Source: Conus ventricosus
Lineage: Eukaryota > Mollusca > Gastropoda > Neogastropoda > Conidae
Assembly: GCA_018398815.1 (NCBI GenBank)
Contig: CM031628.1
Span: 13,034,642 to 13,098,641, forward strand
Direction: 5' to 3'
DNA: 64,000 bases
The notes beneath the pieces were generated by a model. That model made no database searches. It had not been told where the DNA came from and saw only the letters and a list, made by a program, of their open reading frames with translations. Position numbers and translations under genes: made by a program. Shown piece after piece: positions 20,953-33,640 of this stretch. Numbering within the stretch: the first letter of the stretch is position 1; the number at the start of each line of letters is the position of its first letter.

Positions 20953-21330
20953 CCAACAGACCAGCCACGAGGGAACACCAAGCCCAACCAACGAACCCTC
21001 CCAACAGACCAGCCACGAGGGAACACCAAGCCAACCAACGAACCCTCCCAACAGACCAGCCACGAGGGAACACCAAGCCCAACCAACGAACCCTCCCAAC
21101 AGACCAGCCACGAGGGAACACCAAGCCCAACCAACGAACCCTCCCACCAGACCAGCCACGAGGGAACACCAAGCCCAACCAACGAACCCTCCCACCAGAC
21201 CAGCCACGAGGGAACACCAACCCCAACCAACGAACCCTCCCAACAGACCAGCCACGAGGGAACACCAAGCCCAACCAACGAACCCTCCCAACAGACCAGC
21301 CACGAGAGAACACCAAGCACAACCAACAAA
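20953..21330. repeat. 48-bp tandem repeat, about 8 copies
   Basis: Unit starts AACAGACCAGCCACGAGGGA and ends AACGAACCCTCCC. One unit is 47 bp. Differences are single substitutions. All six frames are largely open because 48 is divisible by three. Confidence 0.95.
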
Positions 21331-21886
21331 CCCTCACTCTGTCCCAGTCACGGCCATGAACCACGTGACTGTCTCTGTCTCCCCGAGATTATGTTTGGTT
21401 TAAAATGGATTCAGGGTTGTTTTTTTTCATCATCCGGACAGACAAAGAAACAAAACCAAGTGGACCTGAATGAAAACATAACATCTTTAGGAGAAGTAAT
21501 AAAAAGCAACCACCACCAAAACTATTTCATTTATTCTTGTCACACAAACTCCAAACACCAGCAAGCTGAAGCAGGTTTTTGTTTTTTTTTTTATTACAGT
21601 TTTGATACACTTATCAAGTCACAAAGTGAAATTGAGGAACATATCAAGAGACCTGTCCTGAATACTGCAAAACAAGAGAAAATGTGATGATCTAATTTAC
21701 AGCACTGTAATTTCTCGATGACTAGACCATACTGTTAATCTTGATAACGGCCTCTTGTGTAATATTTCCATCCCCCTTTCTAGGGTTCCTCATTCAGGGC
21801 ATCTCTATATGTGTGTGTGTGTGTGTGTGCGTGTGTGTGCGTGCGTGCGTGCGTGTGTGTGTAAGTGCTTCTATGTGTGCGTGTTG

Positions 21887-21923
<37 letters not shown>

Positions 21924-23239
21924 CATCTTAACTTTCCCTTTTCTTGGCTAATTTGAAGACCTACACTTGAAGACCTCCATCATGATCATCGACTCTGTCA
22001 TCACAGCCCAAATCCAGTGTCCTTATCAAACCAACCAATGATGCGTTTTGGATCTACGCAAACTGCAGTTTAACTTGCCGTGAAATCACTATTTAACTTC
22101 AAAGGGCTGTTTCTGGATCAAATACATATTTTTTCTTCAAACTCCAACGGTACACCCTGTGCTTCAAATTTCTTGTACTCCAGAAATGTTGGTATTTAAG
22201 AAAATACAAAAAATATACAAACAACAAAAATGTTGCATTAATCAAATCCAAATATATAGGTGGGCAGAGAAAAAGGCACATGACAGAGAGGAGGAGAATG
22301 AGAGAGAGAATGGGGACAGTGGAAGGCACGGACAGACAGACAGACAAGCTGGCAAACAAACAGAATGACAGGTCGAAATATGAAATTAAATGAGATATAA
22401 TGTATCCAAGCCAACACATAATACCTGTAAACACATACCTTTACTGAGCAACAAGAATATACACCAAAGACATACACATGCTCATGCATACATGTATATT
22501 TCCGAAGTACACACATTATAGACAAAATATTATGAAAATGAGAAGAAATCATGGCACAAATTCATCGGAACTGACAAATATCCTGCAGACACGTTTATGT
22601 CACTGTCAACCTGTTAGAGTCAAAATTCAGAGGTGGGTGGAGTGAAGAGGGGGCATTGCATTTTCAATTGAAACCATTTCTAATCCCCATTTCTAATCCC
22701 TTACCTCACCTGAGAAATGTGGGGATTAAAATGAAAATGCAAGCGCCATACATTTACTGCTAAAGTCTACAGATCGTCATGTAGACTTTATTCTGCAATA
22801 ATTTATCATTCAGGGAAATTCCACTCTAATTTTGGAGGTCTGGCAGCTATAATTTAGCAACTCTCATCAGATTTCACGAAGATCCCATCTGTTCCCCAGT
22901 CTATACATAATTCACTCTGTGACATGAAATGGTGAAGCTTTCGCCACACGGTACAGCTTGCATCATTTACCAAACGTTTAAAACAAATTCAAAGCATAAA
23001 CATTGCTATGTCATTTCTTTGTGTTGTGTTTTCTTTCCTCCTATCGCCCCTGAAGTGTGTGTGTGTGAGATTGAGAAGAGAGTATGGAGACCAGTGACTG
23101 TCCAAGCACCTGCCATACCAGTCTGATGCCCCACTGGTCTGGAACCATGACTGCACCCCTGGTCACCAGGCTCCTCTTTCACATGACACGACTAACTGAA
23201 GTCATCAGAACATCATGCACACAGCGCTGGGCTCACATC
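21331..23239. other. No gene recognised; GT repeat and one hairpin
   Basis: GT microsatellites at 21808-21860 and 21888-21921. A hairpin at about 22655-22745 pairs GCATTTTCA...AATCCCCATTTC with GAAATGTGGGGATT...TGAAAATGC. Short GACA repeats near 22331-22350. The rest is AT-rich unique sequence. Confidence 0.6.
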
Positions 23240-23756
23240 AACAACAACAATGAATACTTATATAGCGCCTGTTCTCGGCTAGAGACCAAGCTCTAAGCGC
23301 TTTACAATCCACACTCGTTTACACAATGGGCTGCCTACCTGGGTAGTGCCGACTGAAGAGCTGCCAGCTGGCGCTTCATTCAGTCGATTCCCCGTCGTCC
23401 AGTCAATATCATTCAATGTTCACTCAATTTCCTTACTTCCTTCATTCTTTCCATTTCTCATACAGGGTGCATGCTATGTGTAACGTGTCATCCATACCAA
23501 CGGCCAAACTGGCTTACTCTTCCGAAAGTTGGTGACGGGATTTTACGTGTGTGCAAGATATTACGCATGCGTTCACATACGAACCTCGGTTTATAGTCTC
23601 ATTCGAAGGACTGTATGGAAAATGGAATCAGAACCAATGTTAACTCTGAGGGAAAAATACCCCTGTACCAAAACGCCCTGGTGGAGATTCAAACCGCAAC
23701 CCCAGGATCACCAAGATTACAAGTCCAGCACTCTACCAACTGTGCTATTCCGGTGG
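23240..23756 (-). mobile_element. tRNA-derived SINE family A, second full-length copy
   Basis: On the minus strand the head reads GGAATAGCACAGTTGGTAGA then GGTTTGAATCTCC (A-box- and B-box-like), followed by the same body as 2858-3374: AACATTGGTTCTGATTCC, ACGTGTCATCCATACC-type sequence (complement), TGTGGATTGTAAAGCGCTTA and an (A)TT-type tail seen on the plus strand as CAACAACAACAATGAATACT. The B box has T for C, so the pol III promoter may be weakened. Confidence 0.85.
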
Positions 23757-23858
23757 TTGACACCACTGCACAGGGTTATCGTCAAGAAACTTACGACTGG
23801 GCGCTTAAGAGCTGATAGTACATGACCAATGTTTCTTTCTTGTCTGGAAGTGAGCAAG

Positions 23859-23917
23859 CAAAGGCTGTTTTGCCTGTGAAGGCTGTTTTGCCTGTGAAGG
23901 CTGTTTTGCCTGTGAAT
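23859..23917. repeat. 18-bp tandem repeat, 3+ copies
   Basis: Unit GTGAAGGCTGTTTTGCCT repeated. Confidence 0.95.
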
Positions 23918-26207
23918 CCATCATGTCCGAGGTACAGCTGTTTTTGTTAGATCACAGGATCCCTGGCCTGGCCAACGTCAGTGCAGGACCATCCAAGGTG
24001 TTCAACTTTGTTCAGATGGTAGACGCTCATTCATTCTGAAGCGCTAAGCAAAAGCCAATTTAGAAAACATAAATATCAAGCAGAAGTCAATTCAACAAAT
24101 GTAAACATCAAATATACACTACAAGTTTCACGCTGTACATACACGATTAATATGTTTGTGTTGCTTTCTTTAAAAATAAAATACACAAACACACACACGC
24201 AACTAAATAAATCCTTCAACTTTTGATGAAAACATGTTGCTTTGACAACTAAGCAGTCCTCCACTGCCTCTCTCCGCACACATTTTGTGCTGCGTGTAAT
24301 GTCAACTTATCTCCCTTTACATAACAGGCATCGTTTACACACTCGACATTAAGTCTTCTCTCCTTACTTTAAGTATAAGAATAAGTGACACAGAGAGAGA
24401 TAGGGGGGGGGAAGGACAGGGATAGTGCTGTACAAGGGTGAGACATTTCTCCTGGGGGAAAGATACAGTATTACACAAAGTGAAATCCGCTGTGATGAGA
24501 ATTCATGCAGAACATCAACAACAAAATCAAACACAGTCATATGTGTTTGCAACAACATTAAACATTATGGCACTTTCTTTTATCAGCGCAAACATGCACG
24601 TCAAATATTTTTCAAACAAAGAATGTTTACATAGTGAAGTCAGTCTTACACACTGAGCAAGACACATGTTGCATGTAACAACACTGATCATTGCAATTTT
24701 TACATTTTTCATTTCACAAACTTACAACCACTTTTTGTGGTTTCCTGTGCAAATGTTAATCTCCATGGTTACAAAGTATTTTTCTTCTACCTGCCCCATC
24801 TGAAGGACGGTTTCAGTGACAGACTGGCACAAATTTGTAGAAAACAGTTCAGCAGGTTGTTTAACTATGGAATACGGCTCATTTTGTGAAAAATTTGCCA
24901 TACAAACTTAATTAAAAAATAGCTATTTTTCACTTACCTGTTCAAAACCTTTTCAAACAGACAGAAATTGTGACATCACTTGAGAGCCTTCTAATGATAA
25001 CAAATTCAGTAACCTTTTCTCTAGAAGCAGACATATGTGTCACCAGGAATATTCCAGACACGGAAGGTTGCTAGAGACCCAAATTACATCTGTTATGCTT
25101 GGAATGTCTTGAATGCGTGTCATTAAAAGTATGGAAGAAGACACAACAATACAATATGTCATTATGTAGGATAGCTTCCCAACTTCACAGAGTGGGGACC
25201 AGATGACTACATACAGAAAATGTCTTCGCTCCAACCTCCTCTCATCTTAGTCCAAAGGTTTCTGGAGTCAGTACACATACTTGGCAATCACTGCAAGACA
25301 GAGTGGACATTTATACCAAATGGCTTGATCTGACCTGCATCAAGCAGCCATTTGTTTGAACACCACTGATGTCACATTCAGGAGAAGTTAAGCAATGCCA
25401 AGATTGAGCTGATAACTCTTCTTTTATCCTTGATTACAGAAATATGCCCATCTTGACTAATCATCATGGTTTGATCAGAAACAATTCAAATGTTCATTTT
25501 TTCCCTATTTGTCAAACACCTGATATATCCTGTCAAGATGACAGATTATTGCCAATCTTGACAGAAGACCTTTAAATGTATGGAATTTGAATTTCTCAGA
25601 AAAGCATTAGATTTGAAAATGAAAAAAGAAATACCAGCAGTAAAAACACACAGTTTCACGTATGAGAAAGTTTAAATTTCACATCAAAAGCATGACTTTT
25701 TTTTTCATAAGCACATCCATAAAAATCTTACAACAACAACAAAAACAATAATACAAAAAATCTGGCTTCCGTAAATTACAACTCTGTACAGCAATTGTGG
25801 CTCAGGTTTGCCAACACAACTGGCTCCCAACACTGATTCAGTCATACATGCCAACTTCACATTTTTCAAGTTAAAGCCACTACTTTTTTCTTCCTAAACT
25901 CTCACCCTGAGACTACCACACTGGCAGCAACCTCTTTACAAATGTTCACAATTCTATTCTTATCTCCCAAAGAATTACCTGTAGCAAGTCAGACAAACTT
26001 AAAACAAATGTTGGCAGAAATCAAAATTCATTGCTTTTCACAGAAATAAGGATTCATGCATGAGCAGCATTCAAAATGAGTGTCATTAGCAACACTGAAT
26101 ATCATTTTTGCTTGATCTTTAGTCAGTTGTCAGCACCGTATGATCAAGTAAAATGCCACAGTCAAGAAACCAAGATTTAGACTATGACGCAGATTTGACA
26201 TTGAAGG
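23918..26207. other. Long AT-rich region, no gene recognised
   Basis: Few repeats and no long open frames. It could be an intron or a long 3' UTR of a minus-strand gene, but there is no direct evidence. Confidence 0.45.
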
Positions 26208-26450
26208 CTATCGATCTGGCTCATCAAAGGGCAACCAGTTCCTGGTCTGACGGTGGCGCATACAGTGTGGCCAACTTTCCCAGTGTAATATTATTGCTGC
26301 AGTCCAATTATTAACAATTTCAACAAAGCAGTCACAGTGGCCAGCAGAGAACAGAGTCGTCACAGCAACACAAGCACGGAGGCAGAGGTACGAGAAGTCC
26401 TCGGACACACTAGCCAATGTCGATGCAGAGTTCTTAGAACTGTCACGTCC
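26208..26450 (-). other. Possible terminal exon of an unrecognised gene
   Basis: A minus-strand open frame with balanced composition stands out from AT-rich flanks. It includes SYLCLRACVAVTTLFSAG, then FVEIVNNWTAAIILHWESW, and ends RNWLPFDEPDR before a TAG. I do not recognise a family. It may be a last exon, but no convincing splice acceptor was identified and chance cannot be excluded. Confidence 0.2.
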
Positions 26451-27673
26451 AACATTGCAGACAGTCCTTCAGGTGTTTTAGTGCTGCTAGCAAAGAACGC
26501 GATTGCTGATGTATTGTTGTTGTTACCAAGTTTCCTTGCTAATTCATGTTATTTGTACCTCCTGACACACAGGGTTTTTTTTTTTACACCGAGTTCACCA
26601 TTTTCATTATCAGCTTTCAGAGCTATTTTCTTGTGATCCGTGCACTGGCTGCAGCCGATGTTTTCTTTTTTTCTGATTTTTAAATACAATTGGTTCATAT
26701 GGCTTACATAATAACGGGGTTCACAGCCTAGAATTTCTAAATGCTCATCATCCCACTTACGAGAATATAACTTTAATTCAAAGATGTTTTCTAAATTATT
26801 GGCTGAGCTTCTTTATTGGCTGAGCTTCTTTGTTGTCAAGGATCTTTTTTTTTTTTTTTAACCCTAGGGAAATGTGAGTTCAGTCAATAATTTATGTTAA
26901 TCTTCTTTTACCCTAGAAGGCTATACCCTATCATACCCTATAAAGAATAATTCACTGACAAAAAGACGCTTCTTGAAATGTTCACTGTGCATCTTTCCTA
27001 AACAGATTATTTTCTTTTATAATCTGTCAATATATATTAGTCAACAAGGCATCATTTTGCAGTCCAGAAATTCAGTATTTCATGACTGTGACACAAGATA
27101 CCAAGTCATTCTTAGGAAACATACTGAACATACCCTGGGTCTGAATCTGTCCATAACCCAAACAAACAAAAATTGTTTAAAAACTACTTTTCTGCTTCAA
27201 AGGGTCAATCGTTGGTTTAAAGACATCTTATAAATCAGAGAAGAATTATGCCCAAAATCTGAAGCAGCAAACTATAAAGAATAAGAGACAGACGGGACAC
27301 AGACCACAAAGCCAGGGGAGACAGAGACTGAACAACAGTAACTTCAAAAAGGCTGTGCTGGGCTGGAATAAATGTTAATTTGTGTTTGTTCATTTCTGCT
27401 GTCATTGTTGCTGTGTAGATGTGTCAGATACAGAGCATATGAGCAGCTTGGAACATCCTTTTCTTTCTAATGTCTTCTTGTTTGTTCTGTGTGCTCTGTG
27501 TTGGCGTTTGTGCTAAGCGATACAATGTCTTAAACATCATTCTTTCTGAGTTATGGGCATATAATTATCTCTCAAGGGAGCAAGAGTTACCCTACTTGTG
27601 TGTGTATTCAAAGAGCGCAGGATCATCAAGAAAAGAGGGTGGTGGGGAAAGGGGTGGACGGGAGTTTGCAGCT
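26451..27673. other. No recognisable feature
   Basis: AT-rich unique sequence. A short direct duplication TTGGCTGAGCTTCTTT occurs at 26799 and 26817. Confidence 0.55.
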
Positions 27674-27912
27674 CACATCAACACGTACCCTACAGCAGTG
27701 CGCTAATGAAATGATCTCCTGTCAACCTGAACCTACTCATGATGCACATGTGAGGTCACATCAACACGTACCCTACAGCAGTGGGCTAATGAATGATCTC
27801 CTAGTCATGATGCTACATGTGAGGTCACATCAACACGTACCCTACAGCAGTGGGCTAATGAAATGATCTCCTGTAAACCTGTACCTAGTCACGATGCTAC
27901 ATGTGAGGTCAC
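27674..27912. repeat. Three tandem copies of a 70-83-bp unit
   Basis: Each copy starts CACATCAACACGTACCCTAC and ends CATGTGAGGT. The middle copy lacks about 13 bp. Confidence 0.95.
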
Positions 27913-29572
27913 AGCAGAGGCGGGAAGACAGACGCCACAGTTTTCCTCACATGCTTTTCTGCCGATCATCAATCACCATTTGTTTACCACTTGAGTCGTT
28001 GACCATTTCCAAGGCTGAAAGTCTTCCACAGCAGAATTTCCCTTCTCTGTACGTGTCTCTGCCAAGGAATGAAGGTAGGCAGGAGGGCACAGAAAAGAGA
28101 AAGCGAGGCATTTGGGGGGTTAGGTATGGTTGAATTAGGTAGGTTCCATACAGTATACTTTATCTACCTATACATTCCATATTTGTACTTTGAAGAAGAT
28201 ACATAAGTAGCATGATATTCTATGCTGCCATCACACTACATCAAATGAAAACGTCACCAAGGCCATTCTTCACTGAGGGAACCACACTTTGTGAATCAGA
28301 CACGCTGCATTCGCTGAATGACAGACGGACTTCTGACTGCTGGATGAGAGGGAGGGGAAATAGAAAGGAGTTATGCAGACTGGTAGGCAAGAGAACTTCT
28401 AAACACATAGGTTCAGTCTAAACACATAGGTCAGTCCGTTGACTGATGGGGAAGGTTAGGAGTGGATTCAGCCACAGCATTAAGCCAGAGCTTGAGCCCT
28501 TGCATTAAGGAAGACAGAGAATAGGGTTCAGCAGATTTTGCACCCAAGGCTTAGAGTCTTGATTTGGGCATTTTCACTTCATCCTGCATTGCCAGCGACA
28601 GACTGATCAAGCTTGATTAATATTTAACTGTTATGTCCATTTTGTGTACTGCTCAAGCACAAATCATTACTTCTGGAAAGAAAAAAAAATAGTCACATTT
28701 CACACGCAAGTTCTTAATTTGTCTGATCAAGTCTAGATCAGAAGATGACCCTGAGGACTGCTACAAATAAAAACCGGAAAAAAAATATCCATAAAAAAGC
28801 GGCATCCAGCACAGTAGCCTCAATGGCGGAGTCAAGGGGAAATCTGAGGGCTCACACACTGACCACTGCAGTAAGCAGCTTTTCCATAAAAAGATGAGTT
28901 ATCCCACAAACAGTGCCATCATTCAGAGGAATCTAGTGAAGCATTGCCATTTATTTTCCCCATTTTGTTGTTGTCCTTCTTTCTGTTTTTATAAACAAAA
29001 ATGAAAACACAAACATGCTGACAAACATACAGAATGTCAGATAAAATCATGAAGATCATATTACATCTTTAAAACAGAAAAAGGCATACATATGATAACC
29101 AAGGTATTTATTCTGTAGTCATCCTAGGCATTCCTTGCTGTCAATTAAACTCACCGGACTGATTACCACTGACAAATGGATCCACAGATTGTCATGAACA
29201 TTCCCGGTTGATACACACACACACACTCTGCTGACCAGATAGTGGGCAAGAATCTGTGTCAGTAACAGAACATCAAACAGCTCTCAAGCACAGAATATAG
29301 ATGGCACCGGATAGGAACTCTGAAAAAAATGTAGAGTCTGATAATGGCACCGGTAGGTACAGAGATATTCCACATTACATATGTACAGTCAGTTGGACAG
29401 TTCTGCAGTCTGGGGTCCTTTTCCCACAGAGCTGTCATTTCCTTCACTCTTTTTCTTTCTTTCTTTTCTATTTATTTTTCTTTCAACGATTTTTGTCAAC
29501 TTTAGGTAGGGGAAAAAAAAAGCTGATGCTACGATACATACAAATCTGTTGTGTCTAGAAACCTTTACACGA

Positions 29573-29575
<3 letters not shown>
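27913..29575. other. No gene recognised
   Basis: Unique sequence. A 16-bp duplication (AAACACATAGGT...) lies near 28398-28430 and a short CA run at 29213-29226. Confidence 0.5.
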
Positions 29576-29647
<72 letters not shown>

Positions 29648-29648
29648 C
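29576..29648. repeat. (AT)n microsatellite followed by a T run
   Basis: About 27 AT units then about 18 T. Confidence 0.97.
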
Positions 29649-29876
29649 AGGGACAAACGGTCTCATATGCAATGTACTTTTCCATTTCTTGTCATCAGTT
29701 CACTCCGAGATGCTTGAAATCATTGACAGTGGGATTCAAGAATAGTAGAAACAACATTATAATGAGGAGGAAAAAAAAATTACATATGAGACAATACGGT
29801 AACAAAGAAACATGCCACACAAAAATTGTGAGACAAAGAAAATCACACACAAGAGGGTGATAAAGAAAGTTATTTC

Positions 29877-29926
<50 letters not shown>

Positions 29927-29965
29927 GTGTGTGTGTGTGTGTGTGCGTGTGTGCAGGTGTGTGTG

Positions 29966-29997
<32 letters not shown>

Positions 29998-30034
29998 TTG
30001 TGTTTGTGCGTGTGTGTGTGTGTGTGTCCGTGCA

Positions 30035-30077
<43 letters not shown>

Positions 30078-30088
30078 TTTGTGTCTAT

Positions 30089-30159
<71 letters not shown>

Positions 30160-30190
30160 TGTGCCTGTGCACGCGTTACTGTGTGTGTGT

Positions 30191-30262
<72 letters not shown>

Positions 30263-30304
30263 TGGTGCCTATGCATGCGTTAGTGTGTGTGTGTGTGTGT
30301 GTGT
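29877..30304. repeat. (GT)n compound microsatellite, about 430 bp
   Basis: Several long GT runs separated by short interruptions (GCAGGTG, CATTAG, GCACGCGTTA). Z-DNA-prone. The 230 bp before it (29649-29876) hold nothing recognisable. Confidence 0.97.
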
Positions 30305-30309
30305 ATTAG

Positions 30310-30985
30310 GAAATCCACCAGACGAAACACTGCTCTACTGCTGAGTCACTTTGGTGGTGTTCAGATGTGCTTCTTCTGATCCAACATGAGCAGGACACCA
30401 CCTACTAAGCTCCCTACAGATGACAGCAATTGCCTAGTCATGGAGCCAGCATGACTGAGCACCCCCCTCCAGGAGGTGCCACCATGTCCATGCAGTGAGA
30501 GTCCCCATGAACTTGCTGATACCACCAACCCGACATGAACTCACGGGGAGTACAGACACTGAAAGCAATCTACAGCCAGCATGAGAGCAGGCCATGAAGG
30601 GCCACAGAATTTGAGATGTATTTCTTTTTCTTTTTCTTAAATACTGATCAACGAAGACAAGCAAGATGAAGACAACGCTATGAAGTTCCCTTCTGGTTTG
30701 AGACCGCATGACAGGGATATGCTTTACATTTACTTTTATAACGTCCCCCAGCATCACGCAGGCCTGTGAGATGCAGACACCTGCAGTGTTGATTTTTCGA
30801 AACTTAAACACCACTCTCAGAAACCTGTCAATAAATTGGATGGAACTTGACTGTGTGGTTCCAGTGTTTCAAACTGAGCCCATGACAAACTCAACACTTG
30901 GTACGACGACCCTGTCAAGGCAGAAAACTTCCCACAAATAAATCACCTGGAATATGCTATGCTAACCACTGTGCCACAGCCCATG
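30310..30985 (-). mobile_element. SINE-like family B, most complete copy
   Basis: Read on the minus strand it begins near 30981 with GGGCTGTGGCACAGTGGTTA, a good pol III A-box-like sequence (TGGCACAGTGG). It continues through ACACTGGAACCACACAGTCA, GCAGGTGTCTGCATCTCACA, TTCTGTGGCCCTTCATGG, GAGCTTAGTAGGTGGTGTCC and ACACCACCAAAGTGACTCAG, ending near 30310 beside the GT array. All these blocks recur, in the same order where contiguous, at 2390-3490, 14393-14670, 15043-15300 and 11225-11345. No B box is obvious in this copy. No coding capacity is visible. Confidence 0.7.
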
Positions 30986-31734
30986 GTGCCAAAGAAAGAG
31001 TGATTCTACACAATACACAATGATCAGAGGACAAAAAAAGCAGATATTATAATCTAAGTTGAACTTTTTATACAGAAATGAACAGATCTGTGGTGTGTCT
31101 CTGAAAACCCCCCAACAGGAAGATTCCTTTCAAATACAGCAATATTATTCCGTCTAAAAAATGCATGCACATTTGACAGGCATAGGGATGTTACACAGTG
31201 ACTGTAACAAAAAGAGAAACACCAGTGTACAGCACTGCACTTTCCCCAAGGAGCAACACCTTGAATTCAACAAAGGCATGCCTGATGACTCACACAGGAC
31301 TCGGTATAATCACATCACCCAACTCCATGGAATGGGAAGGGGGGGGGGGGGGGGGGGGGGTGGTTGTCAGTCACACAGCTCTGAAAGCATCAGCTCTGTG
31401 TCGAATGGCTTGCTCTAAACATTCTCAAGCCAAACTCCTTCCTGTTGACCTTTCTCCACATCCTGTTTGTGCCCCCTTGCCCACGTGACCATGTGACCCC
31501 CAGGGGGCGGCTGCTCAGGCCCCTCGTGTCTTCTCAATTGCCAGGCAGGAGGTGGTCAGTTTCTCTGGCCAGGTCTGACGCAGCCCCCTCTGCTGCGGAG
31601 TTCCGCTGTCTCAGACACCTGCACAGCCAGCCATAAACAGTGAGAGAGAGAGAGGATGACAGAGAGAAAGGCCTGGAAACAGACAGAGAGGCAGGAGTCT
31701 GGCTGTCGGTGTTATCACAGCTTGACTGATCATA
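30986..31734. other. No gene recognised; G homopolymer
   Basis: A G run of about 22 at 31339-31360. A more GC-rich segment (31430-31640) has no recognisable product. Confidence 0.5.
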
Positions 31735-31805
31735 CAAAGCTATTCACGCTGCTTATAACGCAGCCAACCACAAAGAGCCATATCAGGCCTGTCACCACCT
31801 TGAAC
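31735..31805 (-). mobile_element. 3' tail of the RNase H-bearing LINE family
   Basis: GCTTATAACGCAGCCAACCA and CATATCAGGCCTGTCACCAC match the 3' UTR of the LINE at 47824-48831 (GCTTATAGCCCAGCCGACCG; CACATCAGGGCTGTCACCAC) in the same orientation. Only the extreme 3' end is present. Confidence 0.7.
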
Positions 31806-32045
31806 CAAACTCTCTACATAGTCGCTCAATTCAAAAAGTAGACAAGCATGCAAAACAACACACACACACACACACAACTATCTAAAAGGAATTTCAAGAC
31901 TAAAAGTAGTTTTAAGATATGCTTACCTGTCCAAACAAATACCTTATCCCTACTTGGTGTGAAACATCACCATATCATCAGGATCCTTCAAAAAAAAAAA
32001 GAAAAAAAAAAAGAAAAAGAAAAATAAGCTTGCAGGATCTGAAAC
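31806..32045. other. Unique spacer with short CA and A-rich tracts
   Basis: CA run 31857-31876, A-rich 31990-32024. Nothing else recognised. Confidence 0.6.
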
Positions 32046-33288
32046 AGGGGACAGACAAACAGGTCAATGTGGTGTCCCAACTGGTGACAAACAGGTCAAT
32101 GTGGTGTCCCAACAGGTGACAAACAGGTCAATGTGGTGTCCCAACAGGTGACAAACAGGTCAATGTGATGTCCCATCTGGTGACAAACAGGTCAATGTGG
32201 TGTCCCAACTGGTGACAAAACAGGTCGATGTGGTGTCCCAACAGGTGACAAACAGGTCAATGTGGTGTCCCAACAGGTGACAAACAGGTCAATGTGATGT
32301 CCCAACTGGTGACAAACAGGTCAATGTGGTGTCCCAACAGGTGACAAACAGGTCAATGTGGTGTCCCAACAGGTGACAAACAGGTCAATGTGATGTCCCA
32401 TCTGGTGACAAACAGGTCAATGTGGTGTCCCAACTGGTGACAAACAGGTCGATGTGGTGTCCCAACAGGTGACAAACAGGTCAATGTGGTGTCCCACAGT
32501 GACAACAGGTCAATGTGATGTCCCAACTGGTGACAAACAGGTCGATGTGGTGTCCCAACTGGTGACAAACAGGTCGATGTGGTGTCCCAACTGGTGACAA
32601 ACAGGTCGATGTGTTGTCCCAACTGGTGACAAACAGATCGATGTGGTGTCCCAACGGGTGGCAAACAGGTTGATGTGATGTCCCAACTGGTGGCAAACAG
32701 GTCGATGTGATGTCCCATCTGGTGGCAAACAGGTCGATGTGATGTCCCAACGGGTGGCAAACAGGTTGATGTTGATGTCCCAACTGGTGGCAAATAGGTC
32801 GATGTGATGTCCCAAGAGGTGGCAAACAGGTCGATGTGATGTCCCAACGGGTGGCAAACAGGTCGATGTGATGTCCCAACTGGTGACAAACAGGTCGATG
32901 TGATGTCCCAAACTGGTGGCAAACAGGTCGATGTGATGTCCCAACGGGTGGCAAACAGGTCGATGTGATGTCCCAACAGGTGGCAAACAGGTCGATGTGA
33001 TGTCCCAACTGGTGGAAAACAGGTCGATGTGATGTCCCAACAGGTGGCAAACAGGTCGATGTGATGTCCCAACTGGTGACAAACAGGTCGATGTGATGTC
33101 CCAACAGGTGGCAAACAGGTCGATGTGATGTCCCAACTGGTGACAAACAGGTCGATGTGATGTCCCAACAGGTGGCAAACAGGTCGACGTGATGTCCCAA
33201 CTGGTGACAAACAGGTCGATGTGATGTCCCAACTGGTGGCAAACAGGTCGATGTGATGTCCCAACGGGTGGCAAACAGGTCGATGTGA
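32046..33288. repeat. 32-bp minisatellite, about 39 copies
   Basis: Unit AACAGGTCAATGTGGTGTCC followed by CAACTGGTGACA. The left half is dominated by CAATGTGGTG with GTGACA; the right half by CGATGTGATG with GTGGCA, and the two types mix around 32510-32700. Three minus-strand frames stay open for over 250 codons because the frame cycles every three units. These are artefacts. Confidence 0.95.
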
Positions 33289-33640
33289 ATGGTTCGCAGG
33301 ACTTGGCAAGCTGCCTTGAAAATGCCCTTGTTCAGCATCACTCTAACTGGACCTGATCTTTTCTGGAAAGGGCCTGCCAGGACGATCAGCTTGAGATGGA
33401 TTTGTCTCATAGGGAGGGATTTCTTCACAGATGGCAGAACAGGGGAAGAAAAAAAAAAACGGCTAAAAAATCATCCACAGCCTTGCCTCTTTAAAAACAC
33501 CACCCAAATCCCCATTTTCATATTTTTTCAAGAGTTGTTTGTGTGTAGTTGTTTGTGTGTAGTGTACAGTCCTTCTTCCTGCCAGGTTTGTTGTCAAGCT
33601 GGTGAAGTGTTGGAGACCAGGTGATTCCGTAGTCTCCTGG
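33289..33640. other. Unique spacer between two minisatellites
   Basis: The minus strand is open from 33428 into the array (KKSLPMRQIHLKLIVLAG...), but I recognise no domain and no clear splice site. An A run lies at 33449-33461. Confidence 0.5.

Noticed and set aside
32353..33428. 315-codon minus-strand frames with histidine/aspartate/cysteine-rich repeats
   Set aside because: They are translations of the 32-bp minisatellite; three frames are open simultaneously.
33289..33480. Downstream DVGGQ exon of the G-alpha-like gene
   Set aside because: The minus-strand frame LKLIVLAGPFQKRS only vaguely recalls the motif, lacks DVGGQ and has no good splice site.
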